Below the pieces are notes generated by a model. That model was given only the letters and a program-made list of their open reading frames with translations, did not search any database and was not told the DNA's origin. From Alphaproteobacteria bacterium (GTDB lineage: Bacteria > Pseudomonadota > Alphaproteobacteria > Rhizobiales > Xanthobacteraceae): a stretch of DNA of 64,000 nt. Shown piece by piece: positions 9,688-18,973 of this stretch. The stretch lies in contig VAZV01000150.1 of assembly GCA_005884765.1 (NCBI GenBank), forward strand, positions 1 to 64,000, in the 5' to 3' direction. The stretch's first letter is position 1; each line of letters opens with the position of its first letter. The translations under genes were made by a program, and so were the position numbers.

Positions 9688-10899
9688 TTAAGCCGCCGTG
9701 ACGCGGACGGTCTCGACCGCGTTGCGCAGGTAACCCGCTGGGTTCCAGAGCGGCTCCATCGGCTGCACCTCGCCGCCGTTGCTGGTCGCGCGTACCTTCA
9801 GATCGTATTCACCAACTGCCAGCCTGACCGACATCTGCCATTCGCGGAAGGAATATTTCCCCAGATCAGCGCCGAGTTTGGCCTGTGCCCAGGTGTTTCC
9901 TCCATCTGTGGAGATTGCAACAGCCTTGATGCCCTTGCCGCCGTCGAATGCAATACCTTTAAGCGTGCTCTGTGTGCCAGCCTTCAATTTTGCCCCATCC
10001 GCGACGTTGGTGATGAAGGACCTTACCTTAACGCGGTTGATCGGAATGGTGGCTTTCGGCGCTGCTCCGGGCTCCACGCAGTTGCAGTCGTTGTCGGGGA
10101 TGCGGTACGCGGTCTTCATCCAAAATCCGTCGAAGACATTGTCGATCACGGTGATTTCGTTGAGGTGCTTCACCCAATAGGTGCCGTAATAGCCTGGCAC
10201 AATGAGACGCAGCGGAAAGCCGTTGAGCACGGGAAGATCCGTTCCGTTCATCGAATAAGCGAGCATGACGTCACCGTCACGCGCATGATCAATATCGAGC
10301 GCCTTGATGAAATCGGGAGTCTTGTCGGTCACGGGCCCATCCAAACCATTGAACGTGACCTGGCGCGCGGCCCGCAGGACGCCGGCCTTGTCGAGAATGG
10401 TCTTGAGCGGCACCCCCTTCCAGCGCGCATTGCCCATCGCGCCGTTCCCCAACTGTCCGCCTGCGACGCGGGGGTTGAAGAAGCCGCGGCTGTTGCCGGA
10501 GCACTGGTTGACCGCCACGATGTCGACGGCCGGCATCTTCTTGATGTCAGCCAACGATAGTTTCATGGGCTTGTCGACCTTGCCTTTGATCTCGACCGAG
10601 AAGGCATCGGGATCGATGTTCAGCGGGACGTCCGCCAGATGGTAGCGGACGAAAAAGGCATCGTTCGGCGTGACGACATTCGCATTGAAGACGGAGAATG
10701 GCGTTTCCAGCTGTGGCGGCCTGCTCGTCAGCCCGATCATCGGACGCTTCTGCGGATATTTGACGAGCGGCCGTTCCCCGTTCTCGAACGGTAGCACTGC
10801 CGTGGCCGCAAGGACGCGCAAGGAGGGGGCTGTCATTCCGGCACCGAGCGCTGCGATGGCAGCCCCGGAATGCTTTATGAGGCTGCGCCGATCGATCAT
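9688..10899 (-). CDS. sorA: Sulfite dehydrogenase molybdenum subunit
   Basis: 403 aa. Twin-arginine type leader (DRRSLIKHSG), then a sulfite-oxidase molybdopterin domain and a C-terminal Ig-like dimerisation domain. Expected SorA ligands are visible with the correct spacing: Arg85 and His87 in FVRYH, the molybdenum-binding Cys133 in NQCSGNSRGFF and Arg138. It oxidises sulfite to sulfate in the periplasm with SorB. Upstream on the same strand are a TAXI-type protein and a Sel1-like protein, possibly in one transcript although the gaps are 107-170 bp. Confidence 0.92.
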   Translation of the reverse strand: MIDRRSLIKHSGAAIAALGAGMTAPSLRVLAATAVLPFENGERPLVKYPQKRPMIGLTSRPPQLETPFSVFNANVVTPNDAFFVRYHLADVPLNIDPDAFSVEIKGKVDKPMKLSLADIKKMPAVDIVAVNQCSGNSRGFFNPRVAGGQLGNGAMGNARWKGVPLKTILDKAGVLRAARQVTFNGLDGPVTDKTPDFIKALDIDHARDGDVMLAYSMNGTDLPVLNGFPLRLIVPGYYGTYWVKHLNEITVIDNVFDGFWMKTAYRIPDNDCNCVEPGAAPKATIPINRVKVRSFITNVADGAKLKAGTQSTLKGIAFDGGKGIKAVAISTDGGNTWAQAKLGADLGKYSFREWQMSVRLAVGEYDLKVRATSNGGEVQPMEPLWNPAGYLRNAVETVRVTAA

Positions 10900-11069
10900 A
10901 GCGTTTCTGCCTTTCCATCTTTGGCCGCGGGCGGCCGGACGCCTCAGCTTTCCCGGCCGTCGGTCTCCTCGTCTATTTAAGGCGTCTCGCGGAGCCGGCA
11001 GCCGATACTTGCGTTCGGGCCAAAGCTCGGGTCACAGCGCATACCTTAAGTCGTGAAATTCTCGCAAGC

Positions 11070-12308
11070 CTAACGTGCCGCGGCCTGTTCCGCCTTCGAT
11101 TGGGCGAGAAATTTCATGAATTTTGCGAAAAGCAGTTCCCGTTCGCTGCTAGAGAGCGTCTTTTGACCGGACGAAGAGGCGTACTTCTGCATGAATTTCT
11201 CAAACGCCAGCTTCAGCTCGGGAGAAGATTGGTCGAGCGTGTTGTCCGGGTTGGCGGACACGGCTTGATTCCGGTGGGAGGCGAGCCATTCGGCCGCAGG
11301 CTTAAGCCGCACCCAACCAGGCATTTCAGCCGAAAGATTGACTTCGCGCCACTTGGGATGCCTCGATGGGTTATTGAATTGATCGATCTTGCTGAAGAAC
11401 GCGTCGATGAACTTGGCGACCCTCTTGTAGCGGGGGGAATCCTCCGGCCAGGTATAGGCGACGAGCAGCGCCCGGTTCGCGATGGTCGGAACGGTGGTCC
11501 CCTCAGCGATCAGGTTCGGATAGTGTTCATGGGTGAGATCCGCGGGAAGATAGTTTGCGAACAGCTCGCCCAGTTTGTGATTTGGCAGGGATTCCTGGTC
11601 GAGCGGGAGGAAATGCACGCCGTCTTCCTTCTTCACCTTCGCCAGCATGGCCTGGGGTGCTCCCGTGAGGATGATCATTGCTGAGATTTCCCCCGAGATC
11701 AGCCTCTTGAGCGCCTCGTCGTTGTCGTAGTACGAGCGCTGCGTCTGCATGTTGAGCGCGTTGAAGACCATGTCGGCGGTCACCTCGGTCTGGCTGTCCT
11801 TCAGGTTGAAGTTGACCTTCTTGCCGCGCAGGTCGTCGTAGGATTTAATGTCGTTTCGCGCGAGGACCTGAAACTCGGAATTATAGAGCTTCGTGATGTA
11901 TTGCACGCGTTGCTCGACGTTGGCGTACAGCACCGGATCCTTCTTCTTGAGGAGCCGAAGATTGTCCTCGTCGACGACGGCCATGTCTACGTTCTTGAGG
12001 AACAGCACATCGTTTACGTTTTGAAGTCCGCCGACGCCAAGGATCGGCAAGACGCGGACCCCGTCCGGCCCCAGATCGTTCACGACGTTCCGGATGTCCT
12101 CGGTGAACCTGGCGCACGTACATGAGAGGCCGGATACGATGACCGTGACCGCGATATCGTTGGCCTGGCGTTTTTTTTCCTCATAGCGGACCACAGGCTT
12201 TTGGCCTTGAGCCAAAACGGGACGCGAGGGGACAATTAGGGATGTAAGAAACAACAAGAACGACAGGCCCACGAAGAGATTTCTAACAGTCGCGTTGGAG
12301 ACGCCCAT
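11070..12308 (-). CDS. TAXI-family (TRAP-type) solute-binding protein
   Basis: 412 aa from ATG 12308, which has AAAGGG eight bases upstream; a GTG ten codons earlier is the alternative. A signal peptide (FVGLSFLLFLTSLIV) ending near VLAQG precedes a two-lobe periplasmic binding fold. Features typical of TAXI proteins are visible: DMAVVDEDNLRLL, LYNSEFQVLARNDIKSYDDLRGKKV and NALNMQTQRSYY. No TRAP membrane subunits are nearby. A Cys-x-Cys motif (GLSCTCARF) near residue 60 is unusual for a TAXI protein. Ligand unknown; a sulfur compound is a guess from the sorAB neighbours. Confidence 0.8.
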   Translation of the reverse strand: MGVSNATVRNLFVGLSFLLFLTSLIVPSRPVLAQGQKPVVRYEEKKRQANDIAVTVIVSGLSCTCARFTEDIRNVVNDLGPDGVRVLPILGVGGLQNVNDVLFLKNVDMAVVDEDNLRLLKKKDPVLYANVEQRVQYITKLYNSEFQVLARNDIKSYDDLRGKKVNFNLKDSQTEVTADMVFNALNMQTQRSYYDNDEALKRLISGEISAMIILTGAPQAMLAKVKKEDGVHFLPLDQESLPNHKLGELFANYLPADLTHEHYPNLIAEGTTVPTIANRALLVAYTWPEDSPRYKRVAKFIDAFFSKIDQFNNPSRHPKWREVNLSAEMPGWVRLKPAAEWLASHRNQAVSANPDNTLDQSSPELKLAFEKFMQKYASSSGQKTLSSSERELLFAKFMKFLAQSKAEQAAAR

Positions 12309-12414
12309 AACATTGCCCTTTGCTGTGATCTGCTGCACGTTGAATGTGCCGCGTCCGGAATTCGGTGGACCCGGCCCGTTCGCGGTCGTTGAAGCGTGTC
12401 GTGTGGCTCGCCGA

Positions 12415-13302
12415 TTATTGCCGCTTGCTTGCGAGCATTTCGAGCCGTTGAGGCGCTTCCGCCGATCCGAATTTTCTGGCTTTCTCGTACCAGCTTCGCG
12501 CCATGGCTACGTCCGGCACCATGCCGTGGACGCCCAGTTTCGCCAGATTCGCGGGATCGTAGGTTCCCGCGAGCGTCATGGCGGCGCCCGCATCTCCAGC
12601 GTCCGCCGCGCGCCGCAGCACGAGGCGGGCCGCGGCGACATCGCCGCTCGCGATCAAGGCATCCGCGCGCCTGAGCAAAGAGGCGATTACATCGGGATCA
12701 AGGTGATGGATCGCATCTGCCGGCGTGGTCAGCTCCGCGACAGCATCAGTGGCCGGGGCGCGGCCCTGCAGCGCGCTCTGATAAGCCATCTTGATCTCCT
12801 CGCGCGCGGGCTCAGCGGCGGTCGATGTGACGCTTCGACCAATCGTCTGATTCTCCGGCGCCGATGGCCGAGCGGGAACATTCTGTCTGTCAAGTGCTGT
12901 TAGTTGCGTCGGATCGGATTGCGCGGCTGCGGATGGAGCCGGAAAAACAGCGGCCATTGAAGCTCTGACATTCACGACAATAGCGCGCACGACAATATCG
13001 CGCGTGGCATCCGAAGAAAAAAGCGCGACCAGAATTGCTACGGCTGCAGCCGCGCAAACACCCGCCAGAACTCGTAACGAAATGGAACCTCTTCGCTTCT
13101 TCAGCAAGGGAGTGACGTATTCGCTCGGATCCGGTTCGCCGTTACAGTCGGAAAGAAACAGTGGAACGGAATTCTCAAGATAAAGATCCGTGCGGGCTGA
13201 TCTTCGTAACTTGTAGGGCGCTACTCGATGATCGGCCGTGTTTTTGTCGAACGCATCGACGTTAGGGTCGCCTGATCTATACTGAGGTGCCTGTTCCACC
13301 AT
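12415..13302 (-). CDS. Sel1-repeat-like membrane protein
   Basis: 295 aa from the ATG at 13302, which follows AGGGAGC; longer in-frame starts lack a ribosome site. An N-terminal cytoplasmic region (about 75 aa) leads to one membrane helix (VLAGVCAAAAVAILVALF), then a long low-complexity linker and a C-terminal helical part with Sel1/TPR-like features: ASLLRRADALIASGD, LRRAADAGDAGAAMTLA and ARSWYEKARKFG. Such proteins are common in Bradyrhizobium beside secretion or redox genes. It may anchor a periplasmic assembly; role not known. Confidence 0.7.
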   Translation of the reverse strand: MVEQAPQYRSGDPNVDAFDKNTADHRVAPYKLRRSARTDLYLENSVPLFLSDCNGEPDPSEYVTPLLKKRRGSISLRVLAGVCAAAAVAILVALFSSDATRDIVVRAIVVNVRASMAAVFPAPSAAAQSDPTQLTALDRQNVPARPSAPENQTIGRSVTSTAAEPAREEIKMAYQSALQGRAPATDAVAELTTPADAIHHLDPDVIASLLRRADALIASGDVAAARLVLRRAADAGDAGAAMTLAGTYDPANLAKLGVHGMVPDVAMARSWYEKARKFGSAEAPQRLEMLASKRQ

Positions 13303-14050
13303 GGTGAAGCTCCCTGTACTCTGACGCAACAATGGGGCGTTCCTAAAACTGCTTCTTATTTTTCTTGTTATCCAGAAGCGTCCCGCTACCGAGCGTGCAC
13401 TCAGCATCTCGAATCGGTCCAAAAAGCGACTAGGGCCGGGACGATCTAGGTAATCCTTAGGTTTGAGTGTGGCTTCTACCGGTAGTTGTGCCGGGTACCG
13501 TGAATACGGCCGCACGATCGGGTTGCCCGCAACGAAAAACACGACTGGAATGGTTCTGGTCGCCGCCTTGGCAGCGAGCGTCGCGAGCTGCTCGCGCTAA
13601 TCAGCTCGAATGCGTGGTGATATCCATGATGGCCCGGAGCACAACACGTTCCAATCAGAGGCCGGATACATTGATGCAAGGGCAAAGAAAAAAATGAATC
13701 GGAACTGACCACCGGTATCTAGAGCAGCCGCAGCATCGCCGGCGGCCAATGTGGTCCCGTTTGCCAAGGCGCGATACATTCGCCGCAGGCACAAGGTGCT
13801 CAGGTCGAAGCGCGGCGAGTGACTCGACCGTGCGGCCGGACTTCAATTGGAATCAGCAGCCGGTCGCGGCGATGGGTTATCGTTATGGATCAACCTGCCC
13901 CCGAAATCCGGCGTTGGGCGCGCCAGACCGGCCTTACCGTCAGAGCCGTTGAGTCAGACTGGAGCGTCTTTAGGATCGGCCCGCCACGGGTTTGGACTCA
14001 ACGGGAACAGGCCGAGGAGCCAAATGCAAGGGCTAGAGCATCCCGGCCGC
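13303..14050. other. Long intergenic region
   Basis: No supported gene in 750 bp. Short frames on both strands do not resemble known proteins. Confidence 0.5.
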
Positions 14051-14510
14051 TTACCGTTTCAATTGCATCCAGACAGGAAACGCTCTTGCAATCTTCTGAT
14101 CGCCATCGAGCTGCAGCGCAGCTCTGGCCGCGTCGCTCCATTTCGTTTGGCCAAGATAGACTTCGACGTAGTCACGGATATTGCCGCGAAGCGTGAGATC
14201 GACAGCAAATCCAGGGTCCTTCATGCACACGTCGACAGACGATCGTCCGAGGATCAGCCACATGATCCGAAATTTCGTGCGGCTCGCCGGCACGCCTGAA
14301 AATTCGAAGCGCAGGACGACGCGGCGGTCCGGCAACGCGTTCACATCGACACGCCGGCGCAATCCCCAGACCAGTAGGGCGGGATCGAGATCGGAGCGTT
14401 TGATCCGATCGTGGGTGTAGGTCATTCCCCACTGGCCGAGCGCGGCCATCACCGCGCGCAAGCCCTCGCCGGCAGGCGTGAGGCAATACTCATGTCCCTT
14501 GCCGTCCCGG
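14051..14510 (-). pseudogene. HxlR-family regulator, C-terminal remnant
   Basis: The frame starts abruptly with GKGHEYCLTPAGEG, the wing and last helix of an HxlR winged-helix domain, and continues with an SCP2-like C-terminal domain of about 120 residues (VVLRFEFSGVP, FRIMWLILG). The N-terminal recognition helices are missing and are replaced upstream by kdpD sequence in another frame. A start at 14461 would give a 136-residue protein without a DNA-binding domain. Confidence 0.75.
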
Positions 14511-15108
14511 GCAGCGTCTCCGAGCCGCGCCCCGCGGGACGATCATTGTCCCAGGCCCAGTTGGCGGCGGCGAGATCGGCCTTGTCGAGCTGGTCTTCGG
14601 GCGGGTAACCCGCCTTCACCGTCAATACGCCCTCCTCGGGCTGCAGCAGGACGACCTGTACCCTGAGCATCAGTGCAGTTTGATAGGCTGTCGCCCACAA
14701 TACGTCGTCGAGTGTGGCGGTGCCCGCGAGCTTGCGGCTGAAGGCGTACAGCGATTCCGTGGTCCGCACCCTGCCGATAGCGGAATCGGCTTGCGTGCGC
14801 ACCCGCGCGGCGACGTTGGAAACCAGGATCGTGATCAGCATGAAGAAAAAGAACGCCGCGACGTTGGTCGGATCGGTGATCGTGAAGGTATAGATCGGCG
14901 GCAAGAAGAAGAAATTGTAGCAGAGCGACGCGGCGACGCTGGCCAGGATCGATGGCCACAGACCGTAGCGGACCGCGACCCCGATCACCGCGGTGAGGAA
15001 GACCAAGTCGACATTCTCGATGCCGAAGATCGGCTGGATCATTTCGCCGGCGCCGAGGCCGATCGCGACGATCACCAGCGCCATCAGGTACGGCCGCGGA
15101 TCGACTGT
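14511..15108 (-). pseudogene. kdpD: kdpD sensor kinase internal fragment
   Basis: About 200 codons matching the middle of KdpD, the potassium-sensor histidine kinase: the membrane block (DUF4118; DLVFLTAVIGVAVRYGLWPS, YNFFFLPPIYTFTI) and the start of the GAF-like domain ending at GRGSETLPG. The N-terminal KdpD and USP domains and the whole kinase core are absent. Its 3' end joins an HxlR remnant in another frame, so it is a truncated relic. No kdpFABC genes are present. Confidence 0.8.
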
Positions 15109-15486
15109 CTCTGTCGAGCGAATTGCGATGGATCAACGGCTCTAGACGCTGATCGCGCGACCGTGAGGTGCCAAGTTGCGTATAGGTTTTCGAGATGGCT
15201 GACGCGCCAACGTTATAGGGATTCCATAAGTGTGCCGCCGAGTGTTGCAGCAACCCATTGCAACAGAGACACTATTCGGATCACGCAGGGCTCGCTGAGC
15301 TGGCAGTTAGGACGGTGCGCGACTTGGATCGTTCTAAAGCCTCAGCCTATAAATTCCGTACGCCCCGGGCCACTTATGGTGCGTTTATATCTTAAGGCGC
15401 CTTTCCATCTCGAATTCAAACGGCCCTTCCCTCACCTTAAGCGGCGTTCACATTGTCGCGCGGGAAATGCATTGAGGGAGGACGCC
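15109..15486. other. Intergenic region
   Basis: No gene supported. GAGGGAGG near its right end serves the following gene. Confidence 0.5.
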
Positions 15487-15963
15487 GTGTTACTTCACCC
15501 CCTTCGCTCGGAGCAGCTGGAAACACTTGCGGACCAAGTGAGGACTACAGATGAACCAACGTCAGAGCTGGTTTCCGCCGTTTTGGTCGGGACCGCGCGG
15601 CGGCTATCGCTCCCGAGTTCGGGTGCCGATGCTGTCCAGCTACGGCAATTCATTGATGCTGGCGCTTTGACGGAGGCAGCGTTGGCGCTGATCGACGCGG
15701 AACTACCCCAGTGGAAGCTCCGCCGCATCACTTACGATGAAGGTGAGTGGCACTGTGCGTTATCGCGCGAACGCGAACTTCCCGACTGGCTGGACCAGGC
15801 AGTCGAGGTCAGACACGCCAGCCTCACGCTTGCAATCTTGAGCGCTTACATCGAAACAGTTCGGCAGATCGAAATGTCAAGAGAGCCGAGTCGCCCATCG
15901 GTGCCACAGACGCCGCGAGAGCGAGAGCAATACGAGCCAGTTTGCTGCGATAACTTCGCTTAG
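15487..15963 (+). CDS. Hypothetical protein
   Basis: 158 aa from GTG 15487, preceded by GAGGGAGG; the frame is open far upstream but without a good start. Soluble and helical, with LRQFIDAGALTEAALALIDAE and a basic-aromatic stretch (LPQWKLRRITYDEGEWHCALS). No domain recognised. The type recurs as a short orphan protein in Bradyrhizobium-like genomes. Confidence 0.65.
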   Translation: MLLHPLRSEQLETLADQVRTTDEPTSELVSAVLVGTARRLSLPSSGADAVQLRQFIDAGALTEAALALIDAELPQWKLRRITYDEGEWHCALSRERELPDWLDQAVEVRHASLTLAILSAYIETVRQIEMSREPSRPSVPQTPREREQYEPVCCDNFA

Positions 15964-16026
15964 CTCGCTGCGATACAGTGACTTGAAGATCGATCCAATT
16001 AGTCGCAACCGATAGAGTTTCGAATC

Positions 16027-16311
16027 TTGGCGCAACTCCCGAATCTGCCGCGAGAATTGAGATCGGCCCAGGTGCTCGCTCGGTTTTGCCTGCGAACGAT
16101 TATCCTGCTCGTTTTCGCCGCGTTTAGCAGCATCGGATTCGGCAGAAGCTTCTCTGCGTTGCTGTGGATGGCGATCATCTTTAACTCGATCATCGGCCTC
16201 GTAAGACGAGAGCCTCCGTTCGACATTGCGCTCAATCACTGGGACGAAACCGTGGCCTACGTGGCCTTGTTTGCCCTAGTTAGCATCTTCAACCATTCAG
16301 CTCCGGTTTGA
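16027..16311 (+). CDS. Small membrane hypothetical protein
   Basis: 94 aa with TTG start and no clear ribosome site. Two or three hydrophobic helices (TIILLVFAAFSSIGF, ALLWMAIIFNSIIGLV, YVALFALVSIF) separated by charged loops; codon use is that of real genes. Start is uncertain. Function unknown. Confidence 0.5.
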   Translation: MAQLPNLPRELRSAQVLARFCLRTIILLVFAAFSSIGFGRSFSALLWMAIIFNSIIGLVRREPPFDIALNHWDETVAYVALFALVSIFNHSAPV

Positions 16312-16508
16312 TAGCCTCGCGCGGCCTTATGCGGCTCCTATGAGATCGCCGTCTGGTCTCCCTCGAATTCATATCCGGCCAGGCAGATATTGGGAGCATG
16401 AGTAAAGCAGTCTCCCGACCGACGCCAGCATCCTAGCATTCGCACCCGGCGACGAAACGTCCGCGGCCTCGGTAGCACGCGTTACTCGGCATCAGAAGGA
16501 ATACTAAC

Positions 16509-16781
16509 GTGAAGCTTGTCGAACCTCCATCGTGCAGATCTGCATCTTCGATCGTCTTTATTGGCAAGAACAGGCGCGGCCACTGGGTCGCCCGGGAGCA
16601 GAACGGTCTCTATGGCGGCCTGTTCGTCAACCGCGCGCAAGCCGTCAAGTACGCGCTGTTCGAGAATGGTCGTCATCCCGAAACAATCGTCGAGCTGTCG
16701 CGCGAAGTCGAGCTGGACATGGGCGGCGAGCTCCCCTCCTCCGATCGCACACCCGGCGCCAGCACAAGGCGCGCCGCATGA
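16509..16781 (+). CDS. Hypothetical protein, 'IG-K/R-N-WVAR' domain
   Basis: 90 aa from GTG 16509, with AAGGA before it. The core is FIGKNRRGHWVAREQNGLYG, then GLFVNRAQAVKYALFENG and ETIVELSREVELD. The same arrangement (I/F-I-G-K/R-N, G-x-WVAR, NGxxGGxF, then PxxTIEL) appears in the protein at 19548-20021, so the two share a small domain of about 65 residues that I cannot assign. The pattern suggests a compact beta-rich fold followed by a helix. Confidence 0.65.
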   Translation: MKLVEPPSCRSASSIVFIGKNRRGHWVAREQNGLYGGLFVNRAQAVKYALFENGRHPETIVELSREVELDMGGELPSSDRTPGASTRRAA

Positions 16782-16810
16782 CAAACCGACCAGCCGTCCA
16801 GGAGAGCCAG

Positions 16811-17254
16811 ATGGTTCAACCTCATTCCTGTCCAAACCGAGAGCAGGTCGTCGATACCATGATCGGACTCACACGCCTGTCCATTCCGGATCGCACCATC
16901 GTCGCCGGTAGCGATAGCCCGGAGCTGTATGTTGCGCTCCGGCGACGCGGATTCATCCGCGTGGCCACCACCGCGACGTGCCGCGTTCCAAGGGGACAGC
17001 ACGCAGTCGGGCTGATCACTGGTCAAAACTCGATTCAAGCCATCGAGGCTGCCCTTGCCCAGATATCGCCGTTCCTCTGCACCAGCGCGGCCATTGCCGT
17101 CCTGATCGACTCTCGCGAAAGCACCTTTAGCCTCAGAATTCGCGCGAAGCTGGAGCAGATGGGTTTTCGGATCGAGGCGGGTGTCAGGTGCCAGCAGGGT
17201 CTCGTACTTTCTGCGTACCGACAGGGCTTTGGTCAGGTGGAAAACGCGGCGTGA
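16811..17254 (+). CDS. Hypothetical protein
   Basis: 147 aa from ATG 16811 (AGGAGA five bases upstream); an ATG at 16778 overlapping the previous stop is an alternative. The sequence looks like a Rossmann-type alternation: TIVAGSDSPELYVALRRRG, HAVGLITGQNSIQAIEAAL, AIAVLIDSRES. No catalytic motif. It lies 6 bp before the DapA-like gene and may be co-translated with it. Confidence 0.6.
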   Translation: MVQPHSCPNREQVVDTMIGLTRLSIPDRTIVAGSDSPELYVALRRRGFIRVATTATCRVPRGQHAVGLITGQNSIQAIEAALAQISPFLCTSAAIAVLIDSRESTFSLRIRAKLEQMGFRIEAGVRCQQGLVLSAYRQGFGQVENAA

Positions 17255-17260
17255 AATCCA

Positions 17261-18226
17261 ATGACATACCTTGTAGAACCCGCCACTTGGCTGGCGGGCT
17301 ACATACCCGATCTTCCCACGCCGTTCGATGAAGACGATCGAATCGATATAACCGCGCTTGCGAAGCTTCGCGAACGCCAGATCGGGGTGGGTGTCTCAGC
17401 AATCGTCGTCGCCGAACTCGCCGGCGAGGATTCAACCCTGACGCCAGCCGAGCACGACACCATCGTCCGCACCGCTGTCGAAATCGCAGCCGGCCGTGTG
17501 CGCGTTATCGCCGGAGCGGGTTCGAACTCAACCAGTCAGGCCATCGAATTGACCCGGCGCGCCGAAGCAGCGGGAGCCGATGCGGTCCTTTCAGTCGTAC
17601 CTTATTACAACAAGCCGATGCAGGCCGGGATTCATGCGCACTTTCAGACGATCGCCGACTCGACCGCGCTCCCCATCATCCTGCACGACATTCCCTCGCG
17701 GACGATCCGCGAACTATCCGATGACACCCTCGCGCGGCTGGCGGAGTCGAAACAGTTCATCGGATTGAGGGATGGGACAGGCGACATTGCGCGTCCGCCG
17801 CGCTTGCGGCCGCTGCTGCCACCCAGGTTTCGACTGTTGTCCGGAAACGACGCACCCGCGCTGGCCTTTTTCGCCAATGGCGGAGACGGATGCATATCGA
17901 TGATCTCGAACATCGCGCCAGAACTGTGTCAGATAATTTTTTCGAGCTGCAGGCAGGGACGGTTGCAGTCTGCGCGATACTTGCAACATCGACTTGCGCC
18001 GCTGACGGCCTCACTCTCCAAAGAAAGCCCGGCTGTCCTGAAATATGCGCTGTGCCTCCTCGGCTTTATGTCGCCAGCCACCCGCCTGCCGATCGTTGAA
18101 TTGGCCGATTCAGCAAAGGCTGAGGTCGCAAGTGCGATCGCGGAGATCAGCGACGAGGATCTGGCCTGTCCGATCGAAAGCTGGCGCGAGCCTTACCTTC
18201 GCGAAGGTTCAGCCCTCACACCGTAG
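17261..18226 (+). CDS. DapA/NAL-superfamily protein lacking the Schiff-base lysine
   Basis: 321 aa with a TIM-barrel of the dihydrodipicolinate synthase/N-acetylneuraminate lyase type. The tyrosine pair (VPYYNKP, Tyr115-Tyr116) and the following arginine (IPSRT, Arg147) are kept. The catalytic lysine normally in GIKEATG is Arg170 in GLRDGTGD, and the GTTGE threonines are replaced (AELAGE, residues 51-56). It should not form the pyruvate Schiff base, so a true DapA reaction is unlikely; a binding or altered lyase role is possible. Not the housekeeping dapA. Confidence 0.8.
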   Translation: MTYLVEPATWLAGYIPDLPTPFDEDDRIDITALAKLRERQIGVGVSAIVVAELAGEDSTLTPAEHDTIVRTAVEIAAGRVRVIAGAGSNSTSQAIELTRRAEAAGADAVLSVVPYYNKPMQAGIHAHFQTIADSTALPIILHDIPSRTIRELSDDTLARLAESKQFIGLRDGTGDIARPPRLRPLLPPRFRLLSGNDAPALAFFANGGDGCISMISNIAPELCQIIFSSCRQGRLQSARYLQHRLAPLTASLSKESPAVLKYALCLLGFMSPATRLPIVELADSAKAEVASAIAEISDEDLACPIESWREPYLREGSALTP

Positions 18227-18237
18227 AGGCATTCAGG

Positions 18238-18629
18238 ATGAGTCCAGATGATTTGGGAATGGAATGGCACGCCAGGACGCTGCGTGCCTGGCAGCTTGCC
18301 ATCCTGCGCTTCGCCGTGACATGGGACAACGCCGATAGATTGGCTGTCATGGCAATCGCGAACGAGATCGACAGGCTTGGTCTGCAGCACAACGGCAAGG
18401 CCGCTTTCAGCTTTTTCCGCAGGACTAGTGCGGAGTTATGCGCCGCCATTCTGATGAACTTGCCTTCGCGCTCTTGCGCCAATACCTTGCGCGGATTGAC
18501 GAAGGCCGCCTCAGGCGCGTGTTCGCCCCTGCAATAGAAGAGAACCAGCCGAAGGTCTCGCCGGCCAAAGAGCCTCCCAAGCGCGACAATGGCTTATGGA
18601 GAGGACTTTCTTCTCGAGCCAATCATTAG
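18238..18629 (+). pseudogene. Hypothetical gene split by a frameshift
   Basis: The first frame (from ATG 18238) reads WQLAILRFAVTWDNADRLAV and FFRRTSAELCAAIL, then loses coding character. The second frame takes over near 18445-18465 with LLRQYLARIDEGRLRRVFA and ends at 18629 with LWRGLSSRAN. Together they make one helical protein of about 130 residues. A single-base change near 18450 explains it. Function unknown. Confidence 0.7.
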
Positions 18630-18845
18630 ACCGAACGTGTTGTCGCCCGTGAGTGGCGCGAGCTCAGGTGCCGCCGCAGATGCGCCGTCGAGAAAGTGCT
18701 TTGCCCGCCATTTCGGCCCAGGACCGCGCATATAGTGATCCTCGGGCCGATACTTCCCGGCTGGCCCAGCCCAGAATGGGCTCAGGAGGCTCGCTAACGA
18801 GCCGGTGGCCTTGCGAAGAACTGAGACGAGAGCGGGCGCGCTCAT
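18594..18845 (-). CDS. Small hypothetical protein
   Basis: 83 aa. Protein-like N-terminal half (LASLLSPFWAGPAGKYRPED, YMRGPGPKWRAKHF); the C-terminal half is low complexity and runs 36 bp into the convergent gene, so the natural stop may be lost. Its ATG overlaps the stop of the preceding minus-strand gene (ATGA). Confidence 0.45.
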   Translation of the reverse strand: MSAPALVSVLRKATGSLASLLSPFWAGPAGKYRPEDHYMRGPGPKWRAKHFLDGASAAAPELAPLTGDNTFGLMIGSRRKSSP

Positions 18846-18973
18846 CGCGAATGCTCCGCGGGATCAGATTTGTGCACCAGCCAGCTTTCGCTTGGCCGAT
18901 CGTAGTGGATAGCGCGCAGCTCGAGCTCGCCCTGCATCCGACGCAGCTTAGCATCGGCGATAACTTCGATCAT
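18842..18973 (-). CDS. Small hypothetical protein
   Basis: 43 aa from ATG 18973 (MIEVIADAKLRRMQGELELR, then SESWLVHKSDPAEHSR); the frame is open to an ATG at 19129, which has GGAG nine bases upstream, giving 95 aa. The shorter form contains the part that looks coding. Overlaps the next gene by four bases. Confidence 0.45.
   Translation of the reverse strand: MIEVIADAKLRRMQGELELRAIHYDRPSESWLVHKSDPAEHSR

Noticed and set aside
13819..14196. Plus-strand frame with a segment reading APEIRRWARQTGLTVR, resembling a DNA-binding tail
   Set aside because: No start with ribosome site, rest of frame is low quality and overlaps the HxlR remnant.
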